A stretch of 46,117 bases of DNA, taken from contig JAMCVK010000042.1 in the NCBI GenBank assembly GCA_023475225.1, positions 1 through 46,117 of the forward strand, in the 5' to 3' direction. This document shows positions 1 to 7,787 of this stretch, one piece after another. How positions within the stretch are numbered: position 1 is the stretch's first letter; every line of letters starts with the position of its first letter. The position numbers were made by a program, and so were the translations under genes. The notes below the pieces were generated by a model. That model was given only the letters and a program-made list of their open reading frames with translations. It did no database searches and was not told the DNA's origin. The DNA is from Chloroflexota bacterium (GTDB lineage: Bacteria > Chloroflexota > UBA6077 > FW602-bin22 > JAMCVK01).

Positions 1-122
1 CACTCAAAAAGGATGAGAAGCCAGTTTCGCTGCCGAAGGCAACTAAGGCCAGTCCTTGGCGGCCTGCAGCTAATCATCCTTGGCGTAGGCAGGTAATGGT
101 GACAAAATCACTGAACAATTAG
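1..122 (+). CDS. 3' end of a truncated gene, possibly a transposase
   Basis: An open frame enters from the left edge (codons in phase with base 3) and ends at TAG 120-122, giving about 39 C-terminal residues. The tail is basic and proline-rich, with PAANHPWRRQ followed by TKSLNN. A short Pro-rich segment with HPWR is a common ending of several insertion-sequence transposases, so I infer a transposase tail, but no catalytic region is in view. Bases 123-250, between this stop and the end of tsaC, hold nothing I can identify. Confidence 0.4.
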   Translation, partial: LKKDEKPVSLPKATKASPWRPAANHPWRRQVMVTKSLNN

Positions 123-250
123 GGTGAAATTTTCACTGGACAACAACAGGGTTTTCGAACGAAATGAAAAAAGGTCTACGATTTCGCGTTCTGTGAGGCT
201 ATGGTAGTGAAGAACAGGGATTGAGTCTTGTGGGCCACTCTTTATATGCC

Positions 251-901
251 CTACAGAAGCCTGATCTTTCGTCCGACAGCCTCCTCGAGGGCAGCGATAG
301 GTATAGTACCCTGACGGAGAACAATGGGTGGTTCCCGGGTTAGATCCAGGATAGTTGAGGGTGTCCCTTGGGGGCAAGTGCCACCATCCAGGATGAGGGG
401 AATCCTTCTGACCAGTTGGCTGTAAGTCTGGGCTGCTGTAGTCGGGCTGGCCATACCGGAGCGATTGGCGCTGGTCGCGGCTAGTGGTGCCTGGAGGGCG
501 GTGATGAGACGCAAAGCGACCTGGTGGTCTGGAACGCGCACTGCTACCGTTGGTCCTGGTGAAACGGCAGTTGGTACGTTTGGTCTTTTGAGCAGGATAA
601 GAGTCAGACCACCCGGCCAGAAACGCCCGGCTAAGCGCCAGGCGGATTGCGGTACATCTTGAGCCACCAAAGTTATCTCTTCAGCCTTGGCCAGGAGTAG
701 TGGGATAGGTTTGCTCTTCTCCCTCCCCTTAACCCTGTAAATCTGTTCGATGGCCTTGTCCTGATAGCCGTGTGCCCCTAGTCCGTAGACGGTATCCGTG
801 GGGAAGGCGACCAGTCCCCCTGCCTGCAAGATCTCCACTGCCTCCCTTAAGGCTATGGGGTCGTCAACCTTTAGAACCTTTGTGGTTATGTTTCTGCTCA
901 T
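251..901 (-). CDS. tsaC: Threonylcarbamoyl-AMP synthase (TsaC/YwlC type)
   Basis: This cytoplasmic enzyme makes L-threonylcarbamoyladenylate from threonine, bicarbonate and ATP, the first step of t6A modification at position 37 of ANN-decoding tRNAs. The 216-residue product is a single YrdC-like domain. It shows the family's N-terminal AGGLVAFPTDTVYGLG segment (about residues 27-42), the KxR-type KGREKSKPIPLL stretch, and the SANRSG motif near residue 145. It is too short to carry the extra C-terminal domain of Sua5. Its ATG overlaps the stop of prmC by 4 bases, so the two are translationally coupled at the end of the prfA operon. Function is firm from the motifs; the operon is inferred from spacing. 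Confidence 0.93.
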   Translation of the reverse strand: MSRNITTKVLKVDDPIALREAVEILQAGGLVAFPTDTVYGLGAHGYQDKAIEQIYRVKGREKSKPIPLLLAKAEEITLVAQDVPQSAWRLAGRFWPGGLTLILLKRPNVPTAVSPGPTVAVRVPDHQVALRLITALQAPLAATSANRSGMASPTTAAQTYSQLVRRIPLILDGGTCPQGTPSTILDLTREPPIVLRQGTIPIAALEEAVGRKIRLL

Positions 902-1797
902 GTCCGCACGCTAACGATCCGCTCTATGCCGGAGTAGTCCTTGCTTACGGCGATGGTTGCCTTAGGGAAATGACTTTCAGCTAGGCGGATAGTAGCTGAG
1001 GCTTGCCCTGCCCCAATCTCCACGAAGACCATGCCTCCCGCCTTCAGGTAGAGCGGGGCGACGGCAAAAAGGCGACGGTAATGCTCAAGTCCATCTGGTC
1101 CACCGTTCAGGGTGGTGGGTGGTTCAAACGCCCGAATTTCTGTGGGCAGGTTGGACAATTCATCACTTCTGATATAGGGGAGGTTGGCCACGATGATGTT
1201 CACTGGCTCTGGCAAAGGGGCAAGGAGATCGCCGATTAGGAGAGTTACCCGATCAGCCACGTCGTGCTGGTAGCAATTGCGCCTGGCCACGGCGATAGCT
1301 TCTGCGGAATGGTCGATGGCGTAGATGCGGGACGAGGATAAACGGACGGCCAGGCTGACGGCTATCGCCCCGCTACCTGTCCCAACGTCAGCGATGAGGA
1401 GAGGCGTATGGGCGTATTCCTCCCCTGCCACGGTTTCCAACACCTGTTCCACGAGGTGCTCTGTTTCGGGACGGGGGATAAGGACGGAGCGATCAACGTA
1501 GAAGGTCAGTCCATAGAACTCCTTTTCCCCGGTGATGTAGGCGATGGGCTCGTGTCTCAGGCGACGGTCTATCAGCTGGACAGATGCCTGCTGCTCAAGG
1601 GGAGTCAACAGCCGATTCGGCTGACAATATAATTGGGTTCGGCTCAGATGTAAGGCGTGTCTCAACAGGACCTCAGCCTCCAGATAATTATCTGAGGAGA
1701 CGCCGGCCAGTAAATGGGCGGCCCAGCGCACCATCTGCCCGATCGTAGGTGGGGGCTGGGCCCCTTCGGGGAGGATATTGTGGACTGTTGAGGGCAT
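898..1797 (-). CDS. prmC: Release factor glutamine N5-methyltransferase PrmC
   Basis: PrmC methylates the glutamine of the GGQ motif in release factors, using S-adenosylmethionine. The 299-residue protein has an N-terminal helical domain and a Rossmann methyltransferase domain with motif I VGTGSGAIAVSLA near residue 138. The substrate-gripping motif reads NLPYIRSDEL, with Leu where many homologues have NPPY; NLPY is also common in PrmC. An earlier segment, GLTFYVDRSVLIPRPETE, is the usual PrmC signature just before the fold. The ATG directly follows the TGA of prfA, its substrate's gene, the classic prfA-prmC pair. Confidence 0.94.
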   Translation of the reverse strand: MPSTVHNILPEGAQPPPTIGQMVRWAAHLLAGVSSDNYLEAEVLLRHALHLSRTQLYCQPNRLLTPLEQQASVQLIDRRLRHEPIAYITGEKEFYGLTFYVDRSVLIPRPETEHLVEQVLETVAGEEYAHTPLLIADVGTGSGAIAVSLAVRLSSSRIYAIDHSAEAIAVARRNCYQHDVADRVTLLIGDLLAPLPEPVNIIVANLPYIRSDELSNLPTEIRAFEPPTTLNGGPDGLEHYRRLFAVAPLYLKAGGMVFVEIGAGQASATIRLAESHFPKATIAVSKDYSGIERIVSVRT

Positions 1798-2880
1798 TCA
1801 GTCGGTCAACCCCTTCTCTTTCAGCTGTTCGGCTCGATCTGTAGCGATCAGGGTGTCGATCAAATCATCGAGCTCGCCCTCAAGAATGTTCGGCAGACGG
1901 TGTAATGTCAGACCGATGCGATGATCGGTCAAGCGATCCTGAGGGAAATTATAGGTGCGGATCTTCTCGGCGCGATCTCCGCTACCCACTTGCAAACGCC
2001 GCGCCTGGCTCACCTGCTCCATCTTTTTGCGTTGCTCTAAGTCGTAGAGACGTGCCCGCAGCACGGCTAGAGCCTTCAGTTTATTCTTTAACTGAGAACG
2101 TTCATCCTGGCAGGTGACGACCATCCCTGTAGGCAGGTGAGTGATACGGACAGCCGTATTCACCTTGTTGACATTTTGCCCCCCAGCACCCCCAGAACAG
2201 AACGTATCGATGTGGAGCTCATCCGGATCGATCTGGACATCGACCTCCTCTGCCTCAGGCAGCACGGCTATGGTGGCAGTAGAGGTATGGATACGGCCGC
2301 CAGCCTCGGTAACCGGGATGCGCTGTACCCGATGCACGCCGCTCTCGTATTTGAGGCGTGAGTAGGCCCCCTTGCCCTTGATCTCGCAGATAATCTCTTT
2401 GAAGCCGCCCAGACCGGTGGGATTAGCACTGACTATTTCTACATCCCAGCCCTGCCGTTCAGCATAGCGGCTGTACATCCGGAAGAGATCGGCCGCGAAG
2501 AGGGCGGCCTCCTCTCCTCCGGCCCCAGCCCGAATCTCCATAATGATGTCCTTCTCGTCGTTAGGGTCCTTTGGCAGCAGGAGGGTCTTGAGCTCTTCAA
2601 GCAGTTGCATCTGGCGGTTTTTGAGGGTAGACAGCTCCTCCTTGGCCAACTCGATCAATTCCTCATCCAAACCATCATCCAGCATCCCCCTTGTTTCCTC
2701 GAGGCTCTTCGTTGTCACCTTATACTCGCGGTACTTGCTGACCAGTTCCTCGAGGGCTGCCTTCTCCCGACCATGCTTTTGCAGCTGGATGGGTTGGGAG
2801 ATGACCTCAGGCTGGCTCATTAACGTGGTCAATTCGTCGTATTTCTTTTCCAATTCGGCCAGTTGTTCGATTACTGCCAT
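1798..2880 (-). CDS. prfA: Peptide chain release factor 1
   Basis: RF1 recognises UAA and UAG in the ribosomal A site and triggers peptide release. The stop-codon recognition tripeptide is PVT in [16 protein letters not shown], which identifies RF1 rather than RF2 (SPF). The hydrolytic motif is GGQ in [15 protein letters not shown]. From ATG 2880 the protein is 360 residues, the family norm. The open frame continues upstream to 3237, but that extension has no RF1 similarity and overlaps the divergent gene at 2984, so the 2880 start is preferred. A coiled N-terminal domain precedes the catalytic core. It is first gene of the prfA-prmC-tsaC operon. Confidence 0.96.
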   Translation of the reverse strand: MAVIEQLAELEKKYDELTTLMSQPEVISQPIQLQKHGREKAALEELVSKYREYKVTTKSLEETRGMLDDGLDEELIELAKEELSTLKNRQMQLLEELKTLLLPKDPNDEKDIIMEIRAGAGGEEAALFAADLFRMYSRYAERQGWDVEIVSANPTGLGGFKEIICEIKGKGAYSRLKYESGVHRVQRIPVTEAGGRIHTSTATIAVLPEAEEVDVQIDPDELHIDTFCSGGAGGQNVNKVNTAVRITHLPTGMVVTCQDERSQLKNKLKALAVLRARLYDLEQRKKMEQVSQARRLQVGSGDRAEKIRTYNFPQDRLTDHRIGLTLHRLPNILEGELDDLIDTLIATDRAEQLKEKGLTD

Positions 2881-2919
2881 CTTCCTACTCGCTTCAAAGG
2901 TGAATGGTAATCTATTAAC

Positions 2920-2928
2920 ATTATAACA
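2920..2928 (-). promoter_or_regulatory. Extended -10 promoter for prfA operon
   Basis: On the minus strand the sequence TGTTATAAT forms an extended -10 element (TG-N-TATAAT) at 2928-2920. It would start transcription about 30 bases before the prfA ATG. No convincing -35 hexamer is visible, which is compatible with an extended -10 promoter. Confidence 0.55.
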
Positions 2929-2983
2929 AAAATTTGGGTTTCGCACCTTCCCTAAACAGCTGCGCATGGTGTAAACTAGCCTT

Positions 2984-4051
2984 ATGCAGAGACGAAGTGG
3001 GCCATTGGCCAAGATCCAGACGGCGATAATCCTTCTTGTTCTCCTGTTCGTTATCCTTCTTCTGCCCCTTGGTTGTGGCTCGGGATGGTCTCCGACATCG
3101 CCCCCGCCCGCCGGGACGGGCCTACCGCAGGGACAGCTCAGCATAACTGTCCTCGATGTGGGACAGGGTGATGCTATCTTTGTAAAGTCCCCTTCTGGTC
3201 GGACGATGCTGGTCGACGCCGGTGATAGTCGCGCCATCGCCGAGCGCGTGATTCTGCCCTACCTGGCTCAACATGGTATCGGGAGGTTGGACTACGTCGT
3301 CTTGACCCATCCTCATCAGGACCATGTGGGAGGCATGCCTACTGTTCTTGAACGAATGATGGTGGGAACGGCGGTCTTCACAGGGCAGGTGAGCATCAAC
3401 CAGGCCTATCAAGAATTTCTGAGGCTCGTTCGCGATAAGAAGATCACGGCCCTACGGGCGCGTCAGGGGAAAACACTGGAGCTGGGCCCGGAAGTAAAGG
3501 CTGTCATTCTCAATCCACCTGAAAAGCTATTTGAGGGGGAGAATAACAATTCGGTTGTCTTGCATTTGACTTATGAAGGGATCAGTATCCTCTTGATGGG
3601 CGATGCGGAGAAAGAGGCAGAGGAGAAAATGCTCGCCGAGGGCCTGCTTTCGCCTTGCACTATCTTGAAAGTGGCCCATCACGGTAGTTATAATGCCTCC
3701 AGCGAATCGTTCCTGGCTGCCACGCGGCCGCGTTATGCCCTCATCTCGGTGGGGAAGGATAATAAATACGGGCATCCTCACCGTCAAGCGATAGCTAGAC
3801 TACAGCGCTATGGGGCGTCAATCTACCGCACCGACCAACAGGGCACGCTTACGGTCATTACTGATGGCGCACATGTTACCATTGAGCCAGGGAAAGGGGG
3901 GTCGCGGATGATCAAGGATACCTCGGCCCACTTCCCAGGACAGGCAGGCCGTAAGGAACGGCCAAAATCGGCCTCAAATGAGGGTGAGAGAGAGAAAGGG
4001 TCTGGGACGGCGCATGAGCAAATCTATTGGCGGACTGCGGGGGGTAATTGA
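2984..4051 (+). CDS. Secreted ComEC-like MBL-fold hydrolase, lipoprotein
   Basis: This 355-residue protein has a hydrophobic N-terminus ending in a lipobox (LLPLGC, Cys31), a short Pro/Ser linker, and a metallo-beta-lactamase domain like the C-terminal domain of ComEC. The domain begins [16 protein letters not shown] and carries the metal-binding [10 protein letters not shown] motif (His109-His114), then [11 protein letters not shown] and [10 protein letters not shown]. It lacks the membrane channel and OB domains of full ComEC, so it is one of the stand-alone extracellular members, whose substrate is generally unknown; nuclease activity is possible. There is no clear Shine-Dalgarno site. A weak TAAACT at 2972-2977 would start a leaderless transcript close to the ATG. 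Its 3' end overlaps the DUF3006 gene by 38 bases. Confidence 0.85.
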   Translation: MQRRSGPLAKIQTAIILLVLLFVILLLPLGCGSGWSPTSPPPAGTGLPQGQLSITVLDVGQGDAIFVKSPSGRTMLVDAGDSRAIAERVILPYLAQHGIGRLDYVVLTHPHQDHVGGMPTVLERMMVGTAVFTGQVSINQAYQEFLRLVRDKKITALRARQGKTLELGPEVKAVILNPPEKLFEGENNNSVVLHLTYEGISILLMGDAEKEAEEKMLAEGLLSPCTILKVAHHGSYNASSESFLAATRPRYALISVGKDNKYGHPHRQAIARLQRYGASIYRTDQQGTLTVITDGAHVTIEPGKGGSRMIKDTSAHFPGQAGRKERPKSASNEGEREKGSGTAHEQIYWRTAGGN

Positions 4052-4247
4052 CCGCTTTGAGGAGGGGAAATGGGCTGTCATCGTTCTTGACGATGAGCAG
4101 CAATTGATTTGGCCAGTCAGCCAGCTGCCGCCGGGGGCCAAGGAGGGCTCAGCTATCGTTCTCCGGATAACCGTTGATGATGAGGATACGAAGCGTCGTC
4201 GAGGCAGGACGGAAGAGCTTCTGAAGGATATCTTTACTGAGTCTTGA
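4014..4247 (+). CDS. DUF3006 family small protein
   Basis: From ATG 4014 this is a 77-residue protein containing [20 protein letters not shown], which is the DUF3006 signature, followed by a short beta-rich body and a basic tail. DUF3006 genes often follow genes for stand-alone ComEC-like hydrolases, as here, and may act with them, but their biochemical role is unknown. An alternative ATG at 3978 adds 12 mainly basic residues with no homology, so I prefer 4014. The gene starts inside the upstream coding region in another frame, suggesting translational coupling. Confidence 0.8.
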   Translation: MSKSIGGLRGVIDRFEEGKWAVIVLDDEQQLIWPVSQLPPGAKEGSAIVLRITVDDEDTKRRRGRTEELLKDIFTES

Positions 4248-4264
4248 GAGAGGAGGCCGATCTT

Positions 4265-5077
4265 ATGGACTACATAGCCAGTTTCCGAGAGATGTTTGGT
4301 GCGGAAAAGCCTATCATCGGCATGGTACATTTAGAGCCTCTGCCCGGTTCACCCAGATATGCTGGAAGCCTGGATAAGGTGTTGGAGAGAGCACTAGAGG
4401 AGGCCAGAACCTTGGAAGAGGGTGGGGTGAACAGTGTGCTTATTGAAAACTTCAATGACAATCCCTTCTATCCCGAGACGACGGAGCCAGAGACAGTCGC
4501 CTCCATGACCCTCATCGCTCACGAGATCAGAAAGACTATCTCTCTCCCGATAGGGATAAACGTGCTCAGGAATTCCTGGAAATCGGCCATGGCTATCGCT
4601 TCGGTGATTGGGGGAGGGTTCGTCCGCTTGAATGTCTTTACCGATGCCCTGGTTACTGATCAAGGCGTCATCAGCGGGGCAGCCCACCTGGCGACCAGAT
4701 ATAGAAACTTCTTGGGTGCCCAGGGAGTCAAGATATTTGCTGACCTCTACTCCAAGCACGGTGCTCCTCTTGCCCCCAGGCCCCTCGATGTTGTAGCCAG
4801 GGATATGGCTTATCGCGGGATGGCCGAGGCCATCATCGTGTCTGGACAGGAGACCCCAGATCCCCCACGTCGGGAAGATATCCAGATGGTCAGGAGAGCA
4901 GTCCCTGATCGGCCAATCATCCTTGGCAGTGGGATGACCATCGCCAATGTTGATTTAATGCGTTATGCCGATGGGGCTATCTTCGGCTATGGAGCGAAAA
5001 GAGGGGGAGATATGAGTAATCTGGTGGATTTGGAGCTCACCAGGCAATTTGTGCGTGCCGTGAAAGAGCTGACCTAG
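4265..5077 (+). CDS. BtpA/SgcQ family protein
   Basis: The product (270 residues from ATG 4265) matches the BtpA family, which adopts a TIM-barrel fold related to phosphate-binding aldolase-type enzymes. Recognisable segments are KPIIGMVHLEPLPGSPRY at the N-terminus, the GGVNSVLIENFNDNPF stretch, LPIGINVLRN, and a C-terminal phosphate-site-like ILGSGMTIANVD. BtpA was named for a role in stabilising photosystem I in cyanobacteria, but most homologues are in non-photosynthetic organisms and their reaction is unknown. The start at 4265 is chosen because GAGAGGAGG at 4245-4253 is correctly spaced; an in-frame ATG at 4244 has no such site. Confidence 0.85.
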   Translation: MDYIASFREMFGAEKPIIGMVHLEPLPGSPRYAGSLDKVLERALEEARTLEEGGVNSVLIENFNDNPFYPETTEPETVASMTLIAHEIRKTISLPIGINVLRNSWKSAMAIASVIGGGFVRLNVFTDALVTDQGVISGAAHLATRYRNFLGAQGVKIFADLYSKHGAPLAPRPLDVVARDMAYRGMAEAIIVSGQETPDPPRREDIQMVRRAVPDRPIILGSGMTIANVDLMRYADGAIFGYGAKRGGDMSNLVDLELTRQFVRAVKELT

Positions 5078-5081
5078 TTCC

Positions 5082-5100
5082 TGTCCAAAAAGTGTGGACA
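5082..5100. promoter_or_regulatory. Short inverted repeat, possible operator or weak terminator
   Basis: TGTCCA (5082-5087) and TGGACA (5095-5100) form a perfect 6-bp inverted repeat with a 7-base spacer. It lies between the stop of the BtpA gene and the -10 of the next gene. With no T-run after it, an operator is as likely as a terminator. Confidence 0.3.
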
Positions 5101-5127
5101 ATCGTGGCTTTTGGGAACTCTTTAGAT

Positions 5128-5133
5128 TATAAT
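5128..5133 (+). promoter_or_regulatory. -10 element upstream of VanW-family gene
   Basis: A perfect TATAAT lies at 5128-5133, about 40 bases before the VanW-family start. The -35 position (5105-5110, TGGCTT) matches consensus poorly, so the assignment rests on the -10 and its placement in the only intergenic gap. Confidence 0.45.
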
Positions 5134-5173
5134 TGCGACACATCTTTGTCATCTCTGCTGAGAGTCAGTGCCA

Positions 5174-7036
5174 ATGAATGAGACGAACCACTCCTCCTCT
5201 GGGAAGAACCTTGTTTCAGGTCTAAGTTACGGACCGTTCTCCGTGGTTAGACTGGTGGTGGCCACCATTGCCATCTTTGCCATGGCCACTATCCTTATGT
5301 ATCAATGGACTTATGCTAATCATATTTTCCTGGGGGTTAAGGCCGCTGGACTTGACCTTGGCGGTTACACACGGGAGGAGGCACAAGCTGCCCTCATCGC
5401 CCATTTTGACCGCTACGCCCGCATTCCCATCACCCTTTCCTACGGAGCAAAGCGATGGGAGACGACTCCTGCCGAGCTGGGCTTTCGCTTCGATGTGGAG
5501 CGCACCGTGCAGGATGCTTATAGCGTAGGACGCAGTGGTGATCCACTCAGCCGGCTACTCGCTCAGTTGGATGCTCTGCGCTTCGGGCGCACAGTTATTC
5601 AACCGGCTATTTCCTTCAACAAGATGGCCCAGAAGGCTTATTTAGCCAGCCTGGCCGAACAAATCGATCAGCCGACCATCAACGCTTCACTCACTATCCA
5701 GCCGGACCTCTCTGTAAAGGTGACGCCGGCGCAGGCTGGACGGAAGCTGAACATCGATAAGATGGCCAAGATTATAGAGGAATCACTCCTGTCACTTTCC
5801 CCGCAGAACATAGAACTGGTGGTGGAGGAGAACCCCCCCAGCCTAGTTGAAAGCGACCTCGCAGAGGCGAAAGGTCTGGCTGAGAAGATCCTGTCCACCC
5901 CTCTTCAGCTGCGCTTCCGTAACCAGACCTGGACCATCGAGCGAAAAGAGGTGGCTTCGTGGCTCCTTTTCAGGGAGAGGAAAGAGGACGGCCAAGTGAA
6001 AGGGTTAACGGTAGAGTTGGATGAGATTCGACTTCGGAAACTGGCCGAGAACCTGGCTAAGGAGATCAATCGGGAGCCAGTGGATGCCCGCCTGGCCTTC
6101 AACAAAGGCCGCCTAAGCGTCATCCGCGAGGGGGCTGATGGATTGAGGCTCGATGTGGCGGCGACGGTGAAGGAGATAAAAGCTCAGGCCCCCAGCGACA
6201 ATCATACGCTCGAGTTGCCCGTAACGGTCATCAGGCCCAAGATCGCTTCGGAGGATAAGGATAGGCTGGGGATTAAAGAATTGATCCTGGAGACGAGTAC
6301 CGAGTATGGCTTTCCGGGTGCTCTCGCGGAGCGCAACTACAACATCGAGTTGGCCGCCTCGAGGTTAAATGGCATCGTCCTCGCCCCTGGCGATGTCTTC
6401 TCATTTAACAAAGAGGTCGGTGAGGTAAGCAAGAGGACGGGTTATAAAGTTGGCTACGCCATTACCCAGCAGGATGGCAATGCCATAACGGTTCCCTCCG
6501 AGGGTGGGGGCATATGCCAGGTGGCGACGACGCTCTTTCATACTGTCTTTTGGGCGGGTTACCCGGTCGTCGAGCGCAGTTGGCACTTCTACTGGATACC
6601 GCGTTATGGGTGGCCACCCCATGGCTTGAAGGGACTCGATGCCACCATTGATCAGACCTATGATAAGAATGGCAATCTCGTCTATGCCCTGGATTTTAAG
6701 TTTAAGAACAATACGGGGAATTACGTCCTGGTCCAGTCTTGGACTGATGGCAAGAACTTGGCCTTTGCCTTGTATGGTGTTAAGCCCAACTGGGAGGTTA
6801 GAGTAGAGGAACCGAAGATCGAGAATGTGGTGAAGGCCGACACCAATCTAATCGAACAGCCAGACCCAACGCTGCCGGAAGGCAAGAAAATCTATGTCGA
6901 ACATGCGGAGGACGGCTTCAAGGCGACTATCGTGCGTACTGTGTTGCAGGGTGGCCGGGTCGTTGATAAACACACCTTTGTCAGCGAGTACAGACCTTCG
7001 CGGAATGTGGTGCTGGTGGGAACAAAGAAGCCGTGA
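5174..7036 (+). CDS. VanW family protein with peptidoglycan-binding and G5 domains
   Basis: This is a cell-envelope protein of about 620 residues. One membrane segment (VVRLVVATIAIFAMATILMY) near the N-terminus anchors it, followed by two related ~110-residue repeats of the putative peptidoglycan-binding type (each with a GxxxxT-EA pattern, the first starting GGYTREEAQAAL). The VanW domain comes next (LEFASTEYGFPGAL-like start, then SFNKEVGEVSKRTGYK and GGGICQVATTLFH). The last ~80 residues resemble a G5 domain. The same order is known in YoaR-type proteins; a wall-associated role is inferred, the exact function is unknown. A GTG at 5168 is an alternative start; ATG 5174 is better spaced from GAGAG at 5159-5163. 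Confidence 0.87.
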   Translation: MNETNHSSSGKNLVSGLSYGPFSVVRLVVATIAIFAMATILMYQWTYANHIFLGVKAAGLDLGGYTREEAQAALIAHFDRYARIPITLSYGAKRWETTPAELGFRFDVERTVQDAYSVGRSGDPLSRLLAQLDALRFGRTVIQPAISFNKMAQKAYLASLAEQIDQPTINASLTIQPDLSVKVTPAQAGRKLNIDKMAKIIEESLLSLSPQNIELVVEENPPSLVESDLAEAKGLAEKILSTPLQLRFRNQTWTIERKEVASWLLFRERKEDGQVKGLTVELDEIRLRKLAENLAKEINREPVDARLAFNKGRLSVIREGADGLRLDVAATVKEIKAQAPSDNHTLELPVTVIRPKIASEDKDRLGIKELILETSTEYGFPGALAERNYNIELAASRLNGIVLAPGDVFSFNKEVGEVSKRTGYKVGYAITQQDGNAITVPSEGGGICQVATTLFHTVFWAGYPVVERSWHFYWIPRYGWPPHGLKGLDATIDQTYDKNGNLVYALDFKFKNNTGNYVLVQSWTDGKNLAFALYGVKPNWEVRVEEPKIENVVKADTNLIEQPDPTLPEGKKIYVEHAEDGFKATIVRTVLQGGRVVDKHTFVSEYRPSRNVVLVGTKKP

Positions 7037-7057
7037 AGGATCACTTCTTAGCCAGCG

Positions 7058-7456
7058 CTAATCCCCCTTTTGGCAGAGGATGACCCGCTTACTGCGGTCG
7101 GTGTGATAGGTATAGAGCTTGCTGGCTGTAGTGAGGGTAATTTTGTATCCTGGTGTGATCACCTGGGCATACACCTTCCCCGGCTCAGGGCAGCCGAGGG
7201 CTGTGCTTGGCCAATCGATCTCCTCCACAGTAGCCACCATTACCTGACTGACTGAGAGCCCCAATCTTTTGGATAGATCCTCCTTAGCCAGTTGCACCAG
7301 GGCTTCTGCTCCCGGGGGGATGCTGGCATCTTTGGGTGTTGGCTCTTCAGATTGACCCGCTCCTTGTCCTCCGGATGCGGGGGTTGCGCTGCAACCAAGG
7401 AGCAGTAAGGTTAGACCAAGCAGGGCTATCATTAAGCCACGCACCTCCATCATCAC
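7058..7456 (-). CDS. Small lipoprotein of unknown function
   Basis: The 132-residue product starts with a hydrophobic signal ending in LLLLGCSA, a lipobox, then a Gly/Ser/Glu-rich linker. The folded part contains LVQLAKEDLSKRLGLS and then EEIDWPSTALGCPEPGK, AQVITPGYKI and a C-terminal Cys. That arrangement (amphipathic helix, DWPxxxLGCP, TPGY) recurs in small secreted proteins I associate with Chloroflexota, but I know no function. Three ATGs in a row at 7456-7448 follow a GGAAAGG site; an ATG at 7432 after GGAGGTG is an alternative that would remove the basic N-terminus. It is convergent with the VanW gene. Confidence 0.75.
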   Translation of the reverse strand: MMMEVRGLMIALLGLTLLLLGCSATPASGGQGAGQSEEPTPKDASIPPGAEALVQLAKEDLSKRLGLSVSQVMVATVEEIDWPSTALGCPEPGKVYAQVITPGYKITLTTASKLYTYHTDRSKRVILCQKGD

Positions 7457-7519
7457 CTTTCCTGGATAGATTCACTTTATAGACGCTTGCTGCCCTTGAA
7501 ATGTTCCTTGAAAATAAAA

Positions 7520-7595
7520 TGGTACCCCCTGGGCGACTCGAACGCCCGCACCTGGCTCCGGAGGCCAGCGCTCTATCCACCTGAGCTAAGGGGGC
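7520..7595 (-). tRNA. tRNA-Arg(CCG)
   Basis: The minus strand folds into a complete cloverleaf: acceptor GCCCCCT/AGGGGGT (the first pair is G-U), D arm around GCTCAGGTGGATAGAGC, anticodon stem CTGGC/GCCAG with loop CTCCGGA (anticodon CCG, reading CGG), and T arm GGGCG-TTCGAGT-CGCCC. Discriminator A is followed by an encoded CCA. A run of T and A residues follows the 3' end and may serve as terminator. Confidence 0.96.
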
Positions 7596-7609
7596 CCCTG
7601 CCCACTAAA

Positions 7610-7638
7610 AATATAACATAAGATAGAACAGAACGCAA
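7610..7638 (-). promoter_or_regulatory. Promoter of tRNA-Arg
   Basis: On the minus strand, TTGCGT (7638-7633) and TATATT (7615-7610) are separated by 17 bases, with a TG one base before the -10. Transcription would begin only a few bases before the tRNA. Confidence 0.65.
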
Positions 7639-7671
7639 ACGTGCGGGTGGCAGTTACGTTAGCCCATCGCC

Positions 7672-7700
7672 TTGCCAGGGTGGATAGGGCCTGCTATATT
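7672..7700 (+). promoter_or_regulatory. Sigma70-type promoter for sensor kinase
   Basis: TTGCCA at 7672-7677 and TATATT at 7695-7700 are exactly 17 bases apart, each one mismatch from consensus. The start point would be near 7707, about 80 bases before the kinase ATG. Confidence 0.65.
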
Positions 7701-7787
7701 ATATTACAGATTCAGCACACGTTCAGCCTGGTGTGCAGTACGGAAGTTGGATAGTCTTTAACCTATGTGTTAAGGTGGGAGAGGGCA

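Noticed and set aside
108-377. Minus-strand open frame of 89 codons overlapping the end of tsaC
   Set aside because: It overlaps the well-supported tsaC gene, has no ribosome site and shows no family features.
2881-3237. N-terminal extension of the prfA frame
   Set aside because: It overlaps the divergent hydrolase gene and has no release-factor similarity; ATG 2880 gives the normal RF1 length.
4265-5077. Photosystem I assembly factor, implying a phototroph
   Set aside because: BtpA homologues are widespread in non-photosynthetic bacteria and no photosynthesis gene is present here.
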